Positions 51,701 to 59,138 are shown, counted from the first letter of the stretch. The stretch is DNA of 64,000 bases from Pogona vitticeps (GCF_051106095.1 NC_135786.1:200195001-200259000), one strand, 5' to 3'. The notes: generated from the letters alone by a model not told the origin. Numbers and translations: made by a program.

Positions 51701-52327
51701 AGCCAGCCCATGTAACCTTAGGCAAGCTGCACAGTCTCAGGATGCCTCCAGAAGAAGGAATGTCAACTACTTCTGAGTATTTTCTACCTGAAAAATCATG
51801 AAAAGGGTCACCATACATTAGAATTGACATGATGGCACATTAAGGTGTTTTCCAGTATGCAGAATTCTTACCTTCAGGAGATCATGTTGAGAAAAGAATC
51901 TGTGCAGTAGCAGTAACTTTTCACCTGAGATTATTTTGCTTGAGGCTTTCCCAAAGGTATTTTATGGATGCCCACTGCTACAGTAATGACCAGCAAAATT
52001 TCAACAGCCAGCAACTGACCATTTTATATTATGATTTCAAATGTAAACTGCCATTTATGGAGGCAAGCTGTAGAAGACACACTAGCAACAGCAACAACAA
52101 ACACACACAAAATCTCGCAGAACATATTGCAAAAAGAAACTAATTATACTTACAAGTAGCGCTGAATGGACAACTGGTGGGTTGGGATGGTCCAAAAATA
52201 AAATAAGGCCTGGTAAGCATCCCTGATCCTGGACAATTGCTCTTCTGTTCAGGGGATCAGCTGCCAGATCTCTCAACTGGTTAACTACAGTTAATGCATC
52301 CGGTTCCTCACTCATGGTGGTATTCAT
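32020..52327 (-). CDS. ARMC1: ARMC1, armadillo repeat-containing protein 1 (complete, six coding exons)
   Basis: Joined exons 52327-52154, 47581-47490, 38779-38590, 33107-32991, 32906-32832 and 32211-32020 give 840 nt, which is 279 residues plus TGA, close to the 282 I recall for human ARMC1. All introns are GT-AG and all phases agree. Residues about 40-80 form one armadillo-type helical repeat (around [20 protein letters not shown]). Residues about 140-215 ([13 protein letters not shown] onward) have the beta-alpha-beta pattern of an HMA-like ferredoxin fold without a metal-binding CxxC. The C-terminus ([15 protein letters not shown]) is a short amphipathic segment. Known for the family: ARMC1 shuttles between cytosol and mitochondria, joins the MIB complex with SAMM50, MIC60 and DNAJC11, and needs its C-terminus for mitochondrial targeting. 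I see no stop or frameshift. Identification rests on near-identity to remembered vertebrate ARMC1 and is very secure. Confidence 0.97.
32212..32831 (-). other. ARMC1 intron 6
   Basis: A 620-bp intron, unique and AT-rich, with no recognised element. Confidence 0.9.
32832..32906 (-). CDS. ARMC1: ARMC1 exon 6, residues 192-216
   Basis: Acceptor TTGTAG at 32912-32907, then [20 protein letters not shown] and ESGEE, ending GAG before the donor GTGAGA at 32831-32826. It is a 75-nt phase-0 exon. It closes the HMA-like domain and starts the acidic linker. The intron separating it from exon 5 is only 84 bp. Confidence 0.95.
32991..33107 (-). CDS. ARMC1: ARMC1 exon 5, residues 153-191
   Basis: Acceptor TTTTAG, then [20 protein letters not shown] and on to [11 protein letters not shown], ending GAG before the donor GTAACC at 32990-32985. 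At 117 nt it keeps phase 0 on both sides. It encodes helix 1 and strands 2-3 of the HMA-like fold. The exon 4/5 junction reads DDS|SRRN where I recall DDTSRRN in human. Confidence 0.96.
33712..34335 (-). mobile_element. L2-type LINE 3' end, antisense and old
   Basis: The minus strand ends GAGGCAGGATAGAAATCAAA then CAAATAAATA, an L2 tail. Upstream of it are decayed blocks (CCATTTGGTGAGGACCCAAG, GAGGCCTTTCAGCTTGCAG) resembling the L2 region after the reverse transcriptase. No open frame is left. Confidence 0.55.
35165..35480 (-). mobile_element. L2-type LINE fragment, antisense
   Basis: The plus strand has GTTTACAATAATCAAGCCTG, the antisense of the LDYCN-coding region, and CAATGTAAATAGAATAGG-type blocks. 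It probably belongs to the same old insertion as 33712-34335. Confidence 0.5.
37336..37515 (-). mobile_element. SINE-like fragment, antisense
   Basis: GTTGGAACCAACTAGTAGC, GATATATGGTTTTACCAG, AGGTCTCCTGAACC and CCATCACTATCCACCACACC resemble the antisense SINE at 16985. Confidence 0.4.
38180..38245. mobile_element. hAT-like terminal fragment
   Basis: TTTTTAACCTACGGTCTGAG followed by GACCCCGGGGGGTACG and a GGGGGTCTGCAAAGG block matches a common reptile DNA-transposon end. Only one end is present. Confidence 0.35.
38274..38385. repeat. Purine-rich (ACAGAAAGAGAG)n/(GAAA)n array
   Basis: A 12-bp unit repeats, then simplifies to GAAA and GAAC units. It lies about 200 bp from the exon 4 donor. Confidence 0.9.
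38590..38779 (-). CDS. ARMC1: ARMC1 exon 4, residues 89-152
   Basis: Acceptor CTTTAG at 38785-38780. The first G completes the split lysine codon, followed by [20 protein letters not shown], a serine-rich linker, [20 protein letters not shown] and the first strand of the HMA-like domain, [14 protein letters not shown]. The donor is GTAAGA. The basic [10 protein letters not shown] segment is strongly conserved in remembered vertebrate orthologues, while the linker before it (MSDVDNV) differs from human. A tetranucleotide microsatellite lies about 75 bp upstream in intron 3. Confidence 0.96.
38853..38907. repeat. (CTTC)n(CATC)n microsatellite
   Basis: Two adjoining tetranucleotide arrays about 75 bp upstream of ARMC1 exon 4. 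Confidence 0.92.
40847..40970. mobile_element. hAT MITE, palindromic
   Basis: It starts CAGTGGTTCACAACCTTGGG and ends CCCAAGGTTGGAAACCACTG, with CTCCCAGAAG and TTCTGGGAGTTATA arms inside. No clear 8-bp duplication survives. Confidence 0.7.
41061..41470. mobile_element. Tigger-like MITE, family D (410 bp)
   Basis: Ends CAGTGGTGCCCCACATAGC and, on the minus strand, CAGTGGTGCCTTGCATAAC, flanked by TA. The interior is built of inverted copies of ATTGCTATGCG and AGCGATTTTCC motifs. It is non-coding and inserted at the centre of a palindromic target. Confidence 0.8.
41925..42600. mobile_element. Tigger-like element, family A, right end missing
   Basis: It begins CAGCGGTGCCTCGACTTATG after TA. The body matches the reverse complement of 28258-29104, including the GATGGGTCTTG minisatellite units, but about 130 bp and the second inverted repeat are absent. 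The next element starts at 42602. Confidence 0.75.
42602..43564. mobile_element. Tigger-like element, family B (963 bp), nested palindromes
   Basis: Both ends begin CAGTGGTGCCTCGC (left CTTAACGA, right minus ATAGCGATG), flanked by TA (42600-42601 and 43565-43566). Inside, long inverted segments around AATTTTTTGTGAATTTTTTT and AGATCAAAGCCAAAT form two successive hairpins (about 42820-43090 and 43095-43290). No transposase frame. Confidence 0.8.
43783..43796 (+). promoter_or_regulatory. Weak CTCF-like motif
   Basis: TCACTAGATGGCAT matches the core at 12 of 14 positions. Weak, recorded only because two better matches occur in the window. Confidence 0.12.
46829..46905. repeat. Short palindromic MITE
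   Basis: TATCCTATGCACACTTACC followed by AGAGTAAAGCCCACTAAAT belongs to the same family as the copies at 25905, 49814 and 56940. Confidence 0.5.
47490..47581 (-). CDS. ARMC1: ARMC1 exon 3, residues 59-88 plus two bases
   Basis: Acceptor TTACAG, then [16 protein letters not shown] and on to LQTVIQ, ending AA before the donor GTAGGT at 47489-47484. The split lysine codon AA|G is completed by exon 4. The 92 nt fit the phases on both sides. The exon completes the armadillo-type helices. Confidence 0.96.
48000..48237 (-). mobile_element. tRNA-derived SINE
   Basis: The minus strand reads GGATAGCTCTATGGTTTAGG (A box), GCAGAGCCAGAGGTTGGAAG then TTCAGTTTCCCAG (B box), GGTCTTGGGCAAGCTGCAG, AACCACTTCTGAGAATTC and TTGCCATAAGTCAGAATTG. 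It is one of the better preserved copies of the family. Confidence 0.75.
48257..48420. mobile_element. Penelope-like element remnant with hammerhead-like core
   Basis: A 164-bp insert between perfect 12-bp copies of AAATCTACTGAA (48245-48256 and 48421-48432). An inverted repeat of about 33 bp (48289-48321 and 48388-48420; AATGGTTGTTGTGGATTTTT on the left) brackets a core with CTGAAGA at 48329-48335 and GAAAC at 48356-48360. Variable-length duplications, a terminal hairpin and hammerhead motifs are known for Penelope-like retroelements. It carries no coding sequence. Confidence 0.65.
48329..48367 (+). ncRNA. Hammerhead ribozyme-like motif, decayed
   Basis: CTGAAGA, then a stem II with GCC (48337-48339) facing GGC (48353-48355), then GAAAC. 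Stem I can form between TCCT at 48325-48328 and AGGA at 48364-48367. The expected short stem III (ACGT) reads ACAT here, which breaks its pairing, so activity is unlikely in this copy. Confidence 0.45.
48650..48713. repeat. (CT)n then T-run
   Basis: About 24 CT units followed by 15 or so T. On the transcribed (minus) strand it is a poly-A plus (AG)n tract within ARMC1 intron 2. Confidence 0.95.
49814..49934. repeat. Short palindromic MITE
   Basis: It starts GGTATCCTATTG and ends CTAACAGGATAG, with inner ACTCACTGAATC and TCATTGAGTC arms. The structure and length fit the family at 46829 and 56940. Confidence 0.5.
50113..50275 (+). mobile_element. SINE-like fragment
   Basis: GTTGTTGGAATAGGACTCAG, TGGGTTCAAATCTC (B box), GGGGCAACGGTAAACC and TACCTTGAAAACCTC resemble a tRNA-derived SINE, distinct from the 13745 type in its head. 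Confidence 0.5.
50420..51005 (-). mobile_element. CR1-type LINE, reverse transcriptase fragment, antisense
   Basis: Minus-strand frames contain [20 protein letters not shown], split here from [20 protein letters not shown], and the upstream stretch reads like the CR1 NYRP-region linker. It is truncated on both sides and broken by several frame changes. It is a different segment of CR1 from that at 6540-7487. Confidence 0.75.
51008..51160 (+). mobile_element. SINE-like fragment
   Basis: GGATAGAGTGTTGGATAAGA, CTGGGTTCAAATTACCAC (B box) and CACCTTGAGCTCACCAAGG match the SINE at 50113. It abuts the CR1 fragment. Confidence 0.5.
51625..51842 (+). mobile_element. tRNA-derived SINE
   Basis: GATAGCTCATACATTTAAG, GGGAGTTTGATTTCCCAC (B box), AACCTTAGGCAAGCTGCAC, CTACTTCTGAGTATTTTC and GAATTGACATGATGGCAC give the full body order of the 13745-type family. 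Confidence 0.7.
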
Positions 52328-52353
52328 TTTTCCTTAACATACATAAGAGTCTG
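52154..52353 (-). CDS. ARMC1: ARMC1 exon 2, start codon and residues 1-58
   Basis: The acceptor is CTAG at 52357-52354. About 26 nt of 5' UTR precede ATG at 52327-52325. The exon encodes [20 protein letters not shown] and on to HSALL, ending CTT before the donor GTAAGT at 52153-52148. A second in-frame ATG (Met5) sits in a better initiation context, ACCACCATGA, than Met1. Either start is possible, but Met1 keeps the family's usual N-terminal extension. That extension is three residues shorter than the human one as I remember it. The exon carries the first part of the armadillo-type repeat. Confidence 0.96.
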
Positions 52354-52784
52354 CTAGAAAAGAAATTTTGTTAATACTATAGCATTCCGGAAACTAGATA
52401 AACAAAATATACTTCCCATGTTTTCTTACATAGCATCTTAAAAAGGAACAAAAAGACAAAAATAAGCACATGCTGCTCAGACCACCCTAAAAAAAACCCC
52501 AAAGTACCTGAAAATACTATCTTTGTTTAAAATGCCATTTTCAAAAAGTAGCTATTCATAACCAGTTTTTTTTTAAAATAGCATTTTTAAAAGTATGGTT
52601 GTTCATAGTCATTTTAACCTATTTAAAGCTACTTCTTTGCTTTTGAGACCAAAATGAAGAACACAAAGAAGTGCATTGTGAATCTTAGCTGTATTTCTTC
52701 TAGCAACAATGTAACTCTTCCATTCGCTATTCAGTCAAGTACAGAGCGGTCTGCCAAACCCATGGCTACTGCCGCCCTGTAAAC

Positions 52785-52890
52785 CAGCCATGAAAAAAGT
52801 GCAGCCCTTCAGCTGTTGTTAGACTGCCACCCCCAGCATCCCTCACCACTAGCACGACTGGGTAGGGCAGCTGAAAGTTGCAGGTCAATG
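52785..52890. mobile_element. Decayed hAT MITE fragment
   Basis: CTTCAGCTGTTGTTAGACTG then CCCAGCATCCCTCACCAC and CTGAAAGTTGCAGGTC resemble the palindromic arms of the lizard hAT MITEs. The ends are unclear. Confidence 0.4.
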
Positions 52891-53220
52891 ACACAACAGG
52901 ACTTTGCCAATGATCTGTAAGTCTTAAATATACTGATGCTTGCTAAAGTACTTTAGCCTTCTTCAATACTTAGATACCACAATTATATTACTGAAATAAA
53001 ACCCGCCTTTTTTATTAGACACCTTTCTAATTTTGTGTTTCAATGTAATTTGTAAAATTTAAAATTCATACTATTTAAGATAAGAATTCAATCTACATTC
53101 AAGTTAAAATAAGGGCAGACATTGAAGTTATGTGAAGAAGTAATGAGGATGCCTATCCCACCTATAGTACTCACTCTAACAAATCTAACTGATGAAATAT
53201 CATCTGGATTTTTAAAAATA

Positions 53221-53624
53221 CAGTGGTGCCTCGCTAGACGACGATAATCCGTTCCACTGAAATCGCTGTTTAGCGAAATCATTGTCAAGCGAAAAGCATT
53301 TCTCTATTGGAATGCACTGAAACCTGTTTAATGTGTTCCAATGGGGAAGAATTGTCGTTGTCTAGTGAAGATCAGCCATAGGAAAGCCGCTTTGCGAATC
53401 GCCAATCAGCTGTTTAAATAGCTGTCTTGCGAAGCTTAGGTCCCGAAAACACCCGTCAAAATCATTGCCTAGCGAAAATTGGTTTGCGAAGCAGGGACCA
53501 AACATTGTCCAGCGAAATTCTCCCATAGGAATCGCTGTTTTGCGAATTGCTATAGCAATCCCAAAAAGTCAATGTCTAGCGAAAAAACTGTCATGCAGGG
53601 TAACTGTCTAGTGAGGCATCACTG
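53221..53624. mobile_element. Tigger-like MITE, family C (404 bp)
   Basis: Ends CAGTGGTGCCTCGCTAGACG and, on the minus strand, CAGTGATGCCTCACTAGACA, flanked by TA (53219 and 53625). The interior repeats TAGCGAA and TTGCGAA in both orientations. It is non-coding. Confidence 0.85.
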
Positions 53625-54004
53625 TACAGAAACATACCATTTCATCCCAAAAATTAACACTCAATAGGAGGCATATACATCTAAGATTCACATACCACAG
53701 TACAAGAATTAGCCCTAAGTTTTCAGCACTGTGAAATCTTGTCAGGATGCAAAATGCTACTTTGGATGAAGTCATCTGGCACTGAAAGGGATTTCTGATT
53801 TTCTCCTTTGAACAGCATATACCCATACTATTTTATATATAGTTTTTGAAAGTTTCTTAAAAGGCATGTCACTGGGCTCAGGTGAGTCCTGTGCAGTTAA
53901 AACAACAGAGATTTCCTTGAATGTATAAATATAGACATGTGGTTCTTGGTATCCTGACCTTAAGAGCTTTAGACAGCATATATATTCTTTTATTCCTGCT
54001 GGTC

Positions 54005-54146
54005 TGAATCAATACCTCGGGCCCCCAGATGTTCTTTGGCTAAAACTCCCAGAAGCCTTTAGTACTAGTTGTCCTGGCCAGGATTTCTTGGTGCTGTAGT
54101 CCAAGATTATCTGGGAACCCAAAGTTGGGAACTACAGGTCTACATC
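54005..54146. mobile_element. Decayed hAT MITE
   Basis: CAGATGTTCTTTGGCTAAAA, CTCCCAGAAGCC, CTGGCCAGGATTTCTTGG and GGGAACCCAAAGTTGGGAAC match the element at 40847, with both termini eroded. Confidence 0.55.
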
Positions 54147-54434
54147 CTATAAAATCATTTAATTCTTATTCTAATAATTTACCACTTAAACAAGATGAGT
54201 TTTAAACAACAGCATGGCATTGAAGTGAAAAGTTCTGAACTGCTGCATACTATCACTTCCAAATTGAAACAAAATACAGAAATAGGTGATCCTCCAAACT
54301 TCAAACTAAACACATTAGACTTCAGTGTATATTAAATGTGTTTTTAAATCACTGTGAAGTTAAAAATAAGTACATACAAAAATCTAAATATTGCCTGTTT
54401 ACATATTCTATGGCAGGAATCCTGTTGCTTAGCA

Positions 54435-54756
54435 CAGAGGTCCCCAACCCCCAGTCCGCGACCCAGCAGCGATCCGCAGCCTAACCAGGACTGGGCCGTG
54501 GACACAGATCTCCTACCCCCCCCACGAGCACACCCCTGTGAGTGCTGTCATGTGCATGCACACAAGCATGCAAGCATCCTATTGCTAGCGTGACATGTGC
54601 AAGCGTGTTCCACCCCTTGTGAGCGTGCTGTTCGCATGCATTTGAGCACCCCCGCAAGCACGATAAGCACATGCATGCAAGCGAGTTCCGCCCCCCTGTG
54701 GGCACGCCACACACACCCCAACCAGTCTACGGTTGGGAAAAAGTTGGGGACCACTG
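54435..54756. mobile_element. hAT element, same family as 29415 (322 bp)
   Basis: It starts CAGAGGTCCCCAACCCCCAG and ends GTTGGGGACCACTG. The flanking octamers GCTTAGCA (54427-54434) and GCTTAGGT (54757-54764) agree at six of eight bases. The middle is expanded by degenerate repeats of CATGCA and GAGCAC type compared with the 201-bp copy. Confidence 0.75.
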
Positions 54757-54804
54757 GCTTAGGTCCACTGAATCAGTGGGGAATTGGTGAGTGAACTTCT
54801 CTGT

Positions 54805-54975
54805 AAATTTCACTCATTCAAATGGGCCTATACTATTTGCAACTTACTACATGAAAGTGAGTCACAACTAGAGTAGGTTTATTTGAATCAACAGAATTTA
54901 TGGAGTTGACTCACAAACACCCACTAATTAAACAGGACTATTCTAGTGTGATTTACAACACTAAGCATAGGATTT
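54805..54975. repeat. Palindromic MITE, degenerate
   Basis: GGCCTATACTATTTGCAACT near the left and TAAGCATAGGATTTCAGC at the right form imperfect inverted ends of the CCTATGC family. Confidence 0.4.
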
Positions 54976-55607
54976 CAGCTTCTGAGTAGGCAAATTTTTC
55001 TAAAAAGAAAGGTTTTAGCGCTTTCATAATGTTGAGAACTAACAACCATAATAGGGATTTTCAAACTATGTTCTCTTATCAAATGTCTTCAATGACAAAA
55101 TAGTCTTGGCAATAATGTTTTGAAAAACACAGCTCCCCTTTCACTATTAATCTCCTTCTGCACAGCCTTGGCCATGTAACCCAGAAGACACTCTAAATCT
55201 ACAGGGGCAACAATGATAGATAATGCACTTGTTGCTCACCCTGAATTAACTGGGCATCTTTGAACATGGCCTGGTACCTTCTCAAGGCACTAGACCAGAC
55301 AAGACAATGTGTAAAGGATCTCAGAATATGGAGCCTGAAGGCAAGCTAAAAATCTAAATTAATTGCAGGACTCTTAGTTATGCTAACTGCTGAATGGTTT
55401 CATCAATTAGACCAACCTGTCAAGTCTGCTTTCTTGGTTTGGAATTCTACTACTCGATGGTAAAGTTTGGCATACTTTATTAAATGGGAAAATGTATCTG
55501 TACTACAAGTGACAGTAATGTGATCCCACTTTACGTGGTATCACATTACTGCTTGCTAAGAAATCCTGGGATCTGTAGTTTAGGATACTACTGCATTTAG
55601 AAGATGG

Positions 55608-56105
55608 CTAGACAATTCAGTGGGTACCTGGCTTCTGATTCAGAGGTTGAGGTTTGATTTTCCACTGTGTCTCTTGGTAGAAGAACCAGCTCACATAGCC
55701 TTAGGCAACCTGCACAGTTTCAGAATGTTCTCGGATGAAGAGATTGGCAAACAACTTATGAGTACTACCCTGTTTCCCCAAAAATAAGACCTAACTTGAA
55801 AATAAGCCCTGGTATGATTTTTCAGGATGGTTGTGATAAAAGCCCTACCCCAAAAATAAGCCCCGGTTAAGTGAAACCCACCCTCCATCATTGTGCAGCA
55901 ACCAGAAGATGATGACATGACTATCTGAATAAATGTAGGCTATTGTACATGAAAAAAAATAGAATATATCCTGAAAATAAGCCCTAATGTGTTTTTGGAG
56001 CAAAAATTAATATAAGACCCTATCCTATTTTTGGGGAAACACGATATATGCCTAGAAAACTCTGGAAAGGAAAGCCTTAAGAAAGAATTGACTAAACAGC
56101 ATACT
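55608..56105 (+). mobile_element. tRNA-derived SINE interrupted by a MITE
   Basis: The SINE body runs from GGCTAGACAATTCAGTGGG through GGTTTGATTTTCCACTG (B box) to CTTATGAGTAC (up to 55767). It resumes after the MITE with ATGCCTAGAAAACTCTGG and GAATTGACTAAACAGC (56047 onward). Confidence 0.65.
55768..56044. mobile_element. Tc1/mariner-type MITE inserted in the SINE
   Basis: The left end is CCCTGTTTCCCCAAAAATAA. The right end on the minus strand is TCGTGTTTCCCCAAAAATAG. It is flanked by TA (55766-55767 and 56045-56046). The interior AATAAGCCCTACCCCAAAAA motifs are shared with the copy at 59139. No coding sequence. Confidence 0.85.
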
Positions 56106-56294
56106 TTATTACTAACATACTCAATTTGTTCTATGCACTTTGTTCCAGTGTACTCTTCTCAACTCAGTACAGAATACTAAGTTCATCACCAAATTACAAA
56201 TCTGAGTATTCTTTAAGATAGAGCCATGGCAACTGTAATTGTAACAAACTGACATCTCTGTGTTGTGCAAATATACCTTTAATGTCCTCTAGAT

Positions 56295-56426
56295 CAGTGC
56301 TCCCCAACCTTGGGCCTCCAGTTCTTGGACTTCAACTCCCAGAAATCCTGGCCATCAGAGGTGGTGGTGAAGGCTTCTGGAGTTGTAGTCCAAGAACATC
56401 TGGAGGCCCAAGGTTGGGGACCACTG
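56295..56426. mobile_element. hAT MITE 1 of tandem pair (132 bp)
   Basis: It starts CAGTGCTCCCCAACCTTGGG and ends CAAGGTTGGGGACCACTG, with central arms CTTCAACTCCCAG and CTTCTGGAGTTGTAG. It is flanked by CTCTAGAT at 56287-56294 and 56427-56434. Confidence 0.9.
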
Positions 56427-56434
56427 CTCTAGAT

Positions 56435-56571
56435 CAGTGGTTCTTAACATTGGGTTACTCAGGTGTTTTTGAACTGCAACTCCCAGAAACCTCAGCCAGT
56501 ACAGCTGTGGTGAAGGCTTCTGGGAGTTGCAGTCCAAAAACACCTGAGTAACCCAAGGTTAAGAACCACTG
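56435..56571. mobile_element. hAT MITE 2 of tandem pair (137 bp)
   Basis: It starts CAGTGGTTCTTAACATTGGG and ends CAAGGTTAAGAACCACTG, nearly a perfect palindrome with arms GTTACTCAGGTGTTTTTG and CAAAAACACCTGAGTAAC. It is flanked by CTCTAGAT at 56427-56434 and 56572-56579. Confidence 0.92.
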
Positions 56572-56939
56572 CTCTAGATACATATAACTATAGAAAGCTT
56601 AGCAATATGACACTAACCGCCCTGGAAATCTGGATGCCTATTTCCATAAAATCTGCTTCAAAAAGGTATGTCTAAGATCAAACCTAAACATGTATCTTTA
56701 TATCAAAGAACTCTGTTTGGCTGTATTTGAAGCACCATATAAAAACATTTTGCATTTGTACAAGTTGCTTATTTAGACCTACACAAATATCACTGAGGTT
56801 GCTCAATATAGCTTCCGTTGCAAAACAAACTAGAGATGGACAGCTCACAAAGGCCAAAAAAACTATGCTAATTCAAACCAATATGCCACAGCCAATTCAT
56901 TGTTTCTGTACTTGACTTTACTGTTCATTAAAATCCAAC

Positions 56940-57028
56940 ACATAATCCTATACCTAGTTATGCATAAAGACTCCCATTATGTTCAGTGGGGCTTACGCCA
57001 ATGTAAGTGTCCATAGGACTGCTACTGA
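56940..57028. repeat. Short palindromic MITE
   Basis: ATAATCCTATACCTAGTTAT, GACTCCCATTATGTTCAGTG, GGGCTTACGCCAATGTAAG and CCATAGGACTGC make this the best preserved copy of the family in the window. Confidence 0.6.
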
Positions 57029-57552
57029 AATCTGTCCGTTCTATTAATATGTACCTGGAAAAATCTAGTGCTTTAAATGAAATATCAAAAACAAGGAAAC
57101 GACTTTTGTTCCTCCTTTGAAAAACAAAACCAACAGTAACATTACTGTCCCCTAGAGAGGAGCCAATTATTAGCTAGCCAGTTCAACCCCATCTCTGTCC
57201 TCCAGAAGCAAACGCAACCAAGCACACCAGAACTAAATCCGAAGTGTGTGCATCTGAAATGCTATGAGGTTTTCTCCCAGTTTTTAAAAATACACTTGTT
57301 TGTCCTTTCCAAATGGAAGTTTACTCTTAAATACGATTGCACCTTCACTTGCCAAAGCTTTAAAAAGAGTATGCCTGGCAGCTGTTAAGAAATGTACGCT
57401 GCTAGGTCAGCCCCGCTTGTTTCACTGCAGACCCTGAGCTGACTTCGAGTTTGCGACTGAGATGGAGGAGGTTGGGGGGGGGGGCTATTCACTGACCACC
57501 CCCAGCCACAAGCTGGCCTCTTCCTGGCCCCCTTCAAGAGAACCCCACCTAC

Positions 57553-57800
57553 CCTCTGCCCCGGTTCAAAGGTCCCCATTACCCGCGTCACTTTCATAGG
57601 ATGGAGAAGGGGAGGCGCCTTGGCGCTCCCGCCGAGGAAGGAATCCTCCTGGTCACGGCTGTCTTCTTTCCTGCTGCCGCCCTTGCACCGAAGGAGACCC
57701 GGACGAGCAGAAGCCGCTTTGGACCGCGGAGCGCCCAGGTAGAGGTCAGGTGATTGGGGAGCCGTCTACCCTCGGAGACAACATTCACCATGCAAGGCAA
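57553..57800 (-). other. ARMC1: ARMC1 exon 1, non-coding 5' UTR (approximate)
   Basis: The ATG exon has an acceptor upstream of its start, so at least one 5' exon must exist. The CpG-rich block here offers two minus-strand donors: GCAGAGG|GTAGGT, ending the exon at 57553, and ACGCGG|GTAATG, ending it at 57583. The 5' end is a guess from the position of CCAAT boxes. The open frame running through it (57594-57818) has no recognisable homology and I treat it as chance. Confidence 0.5.
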
Positions 57801-58040
57801 GGCGCTCTGCGCTCTCAAAACACCTCTGCCTTTGCGGGGGTCTGATTGGCTGCCTCCAAGAGCGCCTTCTTTCCATTCACAGCTGACTTTGTTAAGCCGT
57901 TCCCTGATTGGCGAGCTCTTGCTCTCTGGCGTCCAGAGGCATTGTGGGTTAGAGTCCAGAGCCTGTGTGGTGACTCCGAAGAACTACGAATCCCAGGAGG
58001 AAGCTGCTCCTTGAGGGTCCGATAATGCGCATGCGTTTGG
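57590..58040 (-). promoter_or_regulatory. ARMC1: ARMC1 CpG-rich promoter
   Basis: Clustered CpGs (densest 57590-57800) upstream of the ARMC1 ATG exon, with no TATA box. On the minus strand there are CCAAT boxes at 57753-57757, 57845-57849 and 57907-57911. A ZNF143/THAP11-like element reads AACTACGAATCCCAG at 57982-57996 on the plus strand. An NRF1-like palindrome TGCGCATGCG lies at 58026-58035. NRF1 and ZNF143 commonly drive nuclear genes for mitochondrial proteins, which suits ARMC1. The motif matches are read by eye. Confidence 0.6.
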
Positions 58041-58234
58041 GCTGTGCAAGGGGCATTTTTAGGAGAGCAGGGACCGCTGTGCTTCTTTGTTTGGACGTGT
58101 GGTCTCATATGTTCAGGGAGGTTTACTGCTCCTGGTTTAAGATTTCGAAAGGACCACGCGGCTATCTGTTGTATTTCCACAGCAGTAGTTCTATTTGTCT
58201 CAGCATGTTGGCAGAATTAAGGGGGAAGAAGGGA

Positions 58235-58390
58235 CGAAGCGTCAGGGCACTTTAAAGACTAACAGGTTTATTTTTAGAAAAAAACTTATGTGGTTCTTAC
58301 ATAATAAAAATCAAAGGCAAGTAATATCTTCATTAGACTACTGAGAAAATGCTAACTTTCGATTTGTAGTAGTTTTCATCAGGTTGTGAA
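58235..58390 (-). repeat. Amniote repeat fragment with hammerhead-like core
   Basis: The minus strand reads CTGATGA (58382-58376), 14 nt, CGAAAG (58361-58356), then, after a diverged stretch, CTGTTAGTCTTTAAAGTGCC near 58268-58240. A repeat ending in TTAGTCTTTAA(A/G)GTGCC with an upstream CTGATGA, hairpin and CGAAAGC is familiar to me from many amniote genomes. I cannot name its family with certainty. The stem II of this copy has decayed. Confidence 0.45.
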
Positions 58391-59138
58391 CCAATATATT
58401 GTGGATACTGCAAAATAAAAAATAAAAGTCCCAGATGATATGGTAGATGTGCTACTTTAAAGGTACTGTGTATAACAGATTGCACGCTACAAACAAGTCA
58501 GGAATATAAATTTCAGATTTTTCCCCAGTGGCTGTTGGATCTTTCTCCCAACTCAACAAAGGGCTGTCCAGGTAATCAGTATTGCCTCTTCCCATTGTCT
58601 GTTTTGAAACTCCAGGTTTCTTCTGTGCCAACATTATCAAAGAATTGGGGGGGGGGGATCTCTCCATTAGGTGAAACAAATTGCAACCAAGCTAACAGCA
58701 GTATCTAATGCCTGGAAGATGATGTTCCCTCTGGTTTTAGTTTTTAAATACAGTATGAGCTTTTGGTAGAAAAAAAATTCATTTTTTCCCAGATACATGG
58801 ATGAAAAATACCAAGGAGTAGAAGCTATTGAAGGTACCTCACTCCCCGCGAAGAATGTTTATGATTGAAGTGCTCCATGCTTGCTTTGAGCTAAATCCTA
58901 TCATGTTCAAGAGATTTGAACTGAACAGCTTATTCTATGAGAAATGGCAGTCCATATCCCATTTCATGGAATACCTGTGAAGCTGAAAAAGATGTAAATT
59001 GTGGAATAGCAAGTAGAATCTGCAGTTTAATGTTGCAGTATAGATTAGAATAGCAACTTCAAAATAAATCACATTGGGAGCCTTCACAGGCAGAAAGTAG
59101 ATAAACAAATGGTTTAAATAAATAGTACCATGTTACTA

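Larger units (their letters stand above)
47582..52153 (-). other. ARMC1 intron 2
   Basis: About 4.6 kb holding an antisense SINE, a Penelope-like insertion, a (CT)n tract, a palindromic MITE, two other SINE copies and an antisense CR1 fragment. Between 48.7 and 49.8 kb nothing is recognised. Confidence 0.85.
52354..57552 (-). other. ARMC1 intron 1
   Basis: About 5.2 kb between the presumed exon 1 donor and the ATG exon. It holds Tigger-like family C, two hAT GGTCCCC/CCAACC-type copies, a SINE split by a MITE, the tandem hAT pair and two palindromic MITEs. Confidence 0.65.

Noticed and set aside
57594-57818. 74-codon minus-strand frame in the ARMC1 CpG island
   Set aside because: GC-rich promoter and 5' UTR sequence. 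ARMC1 translation starts in the next exon with clear homology.
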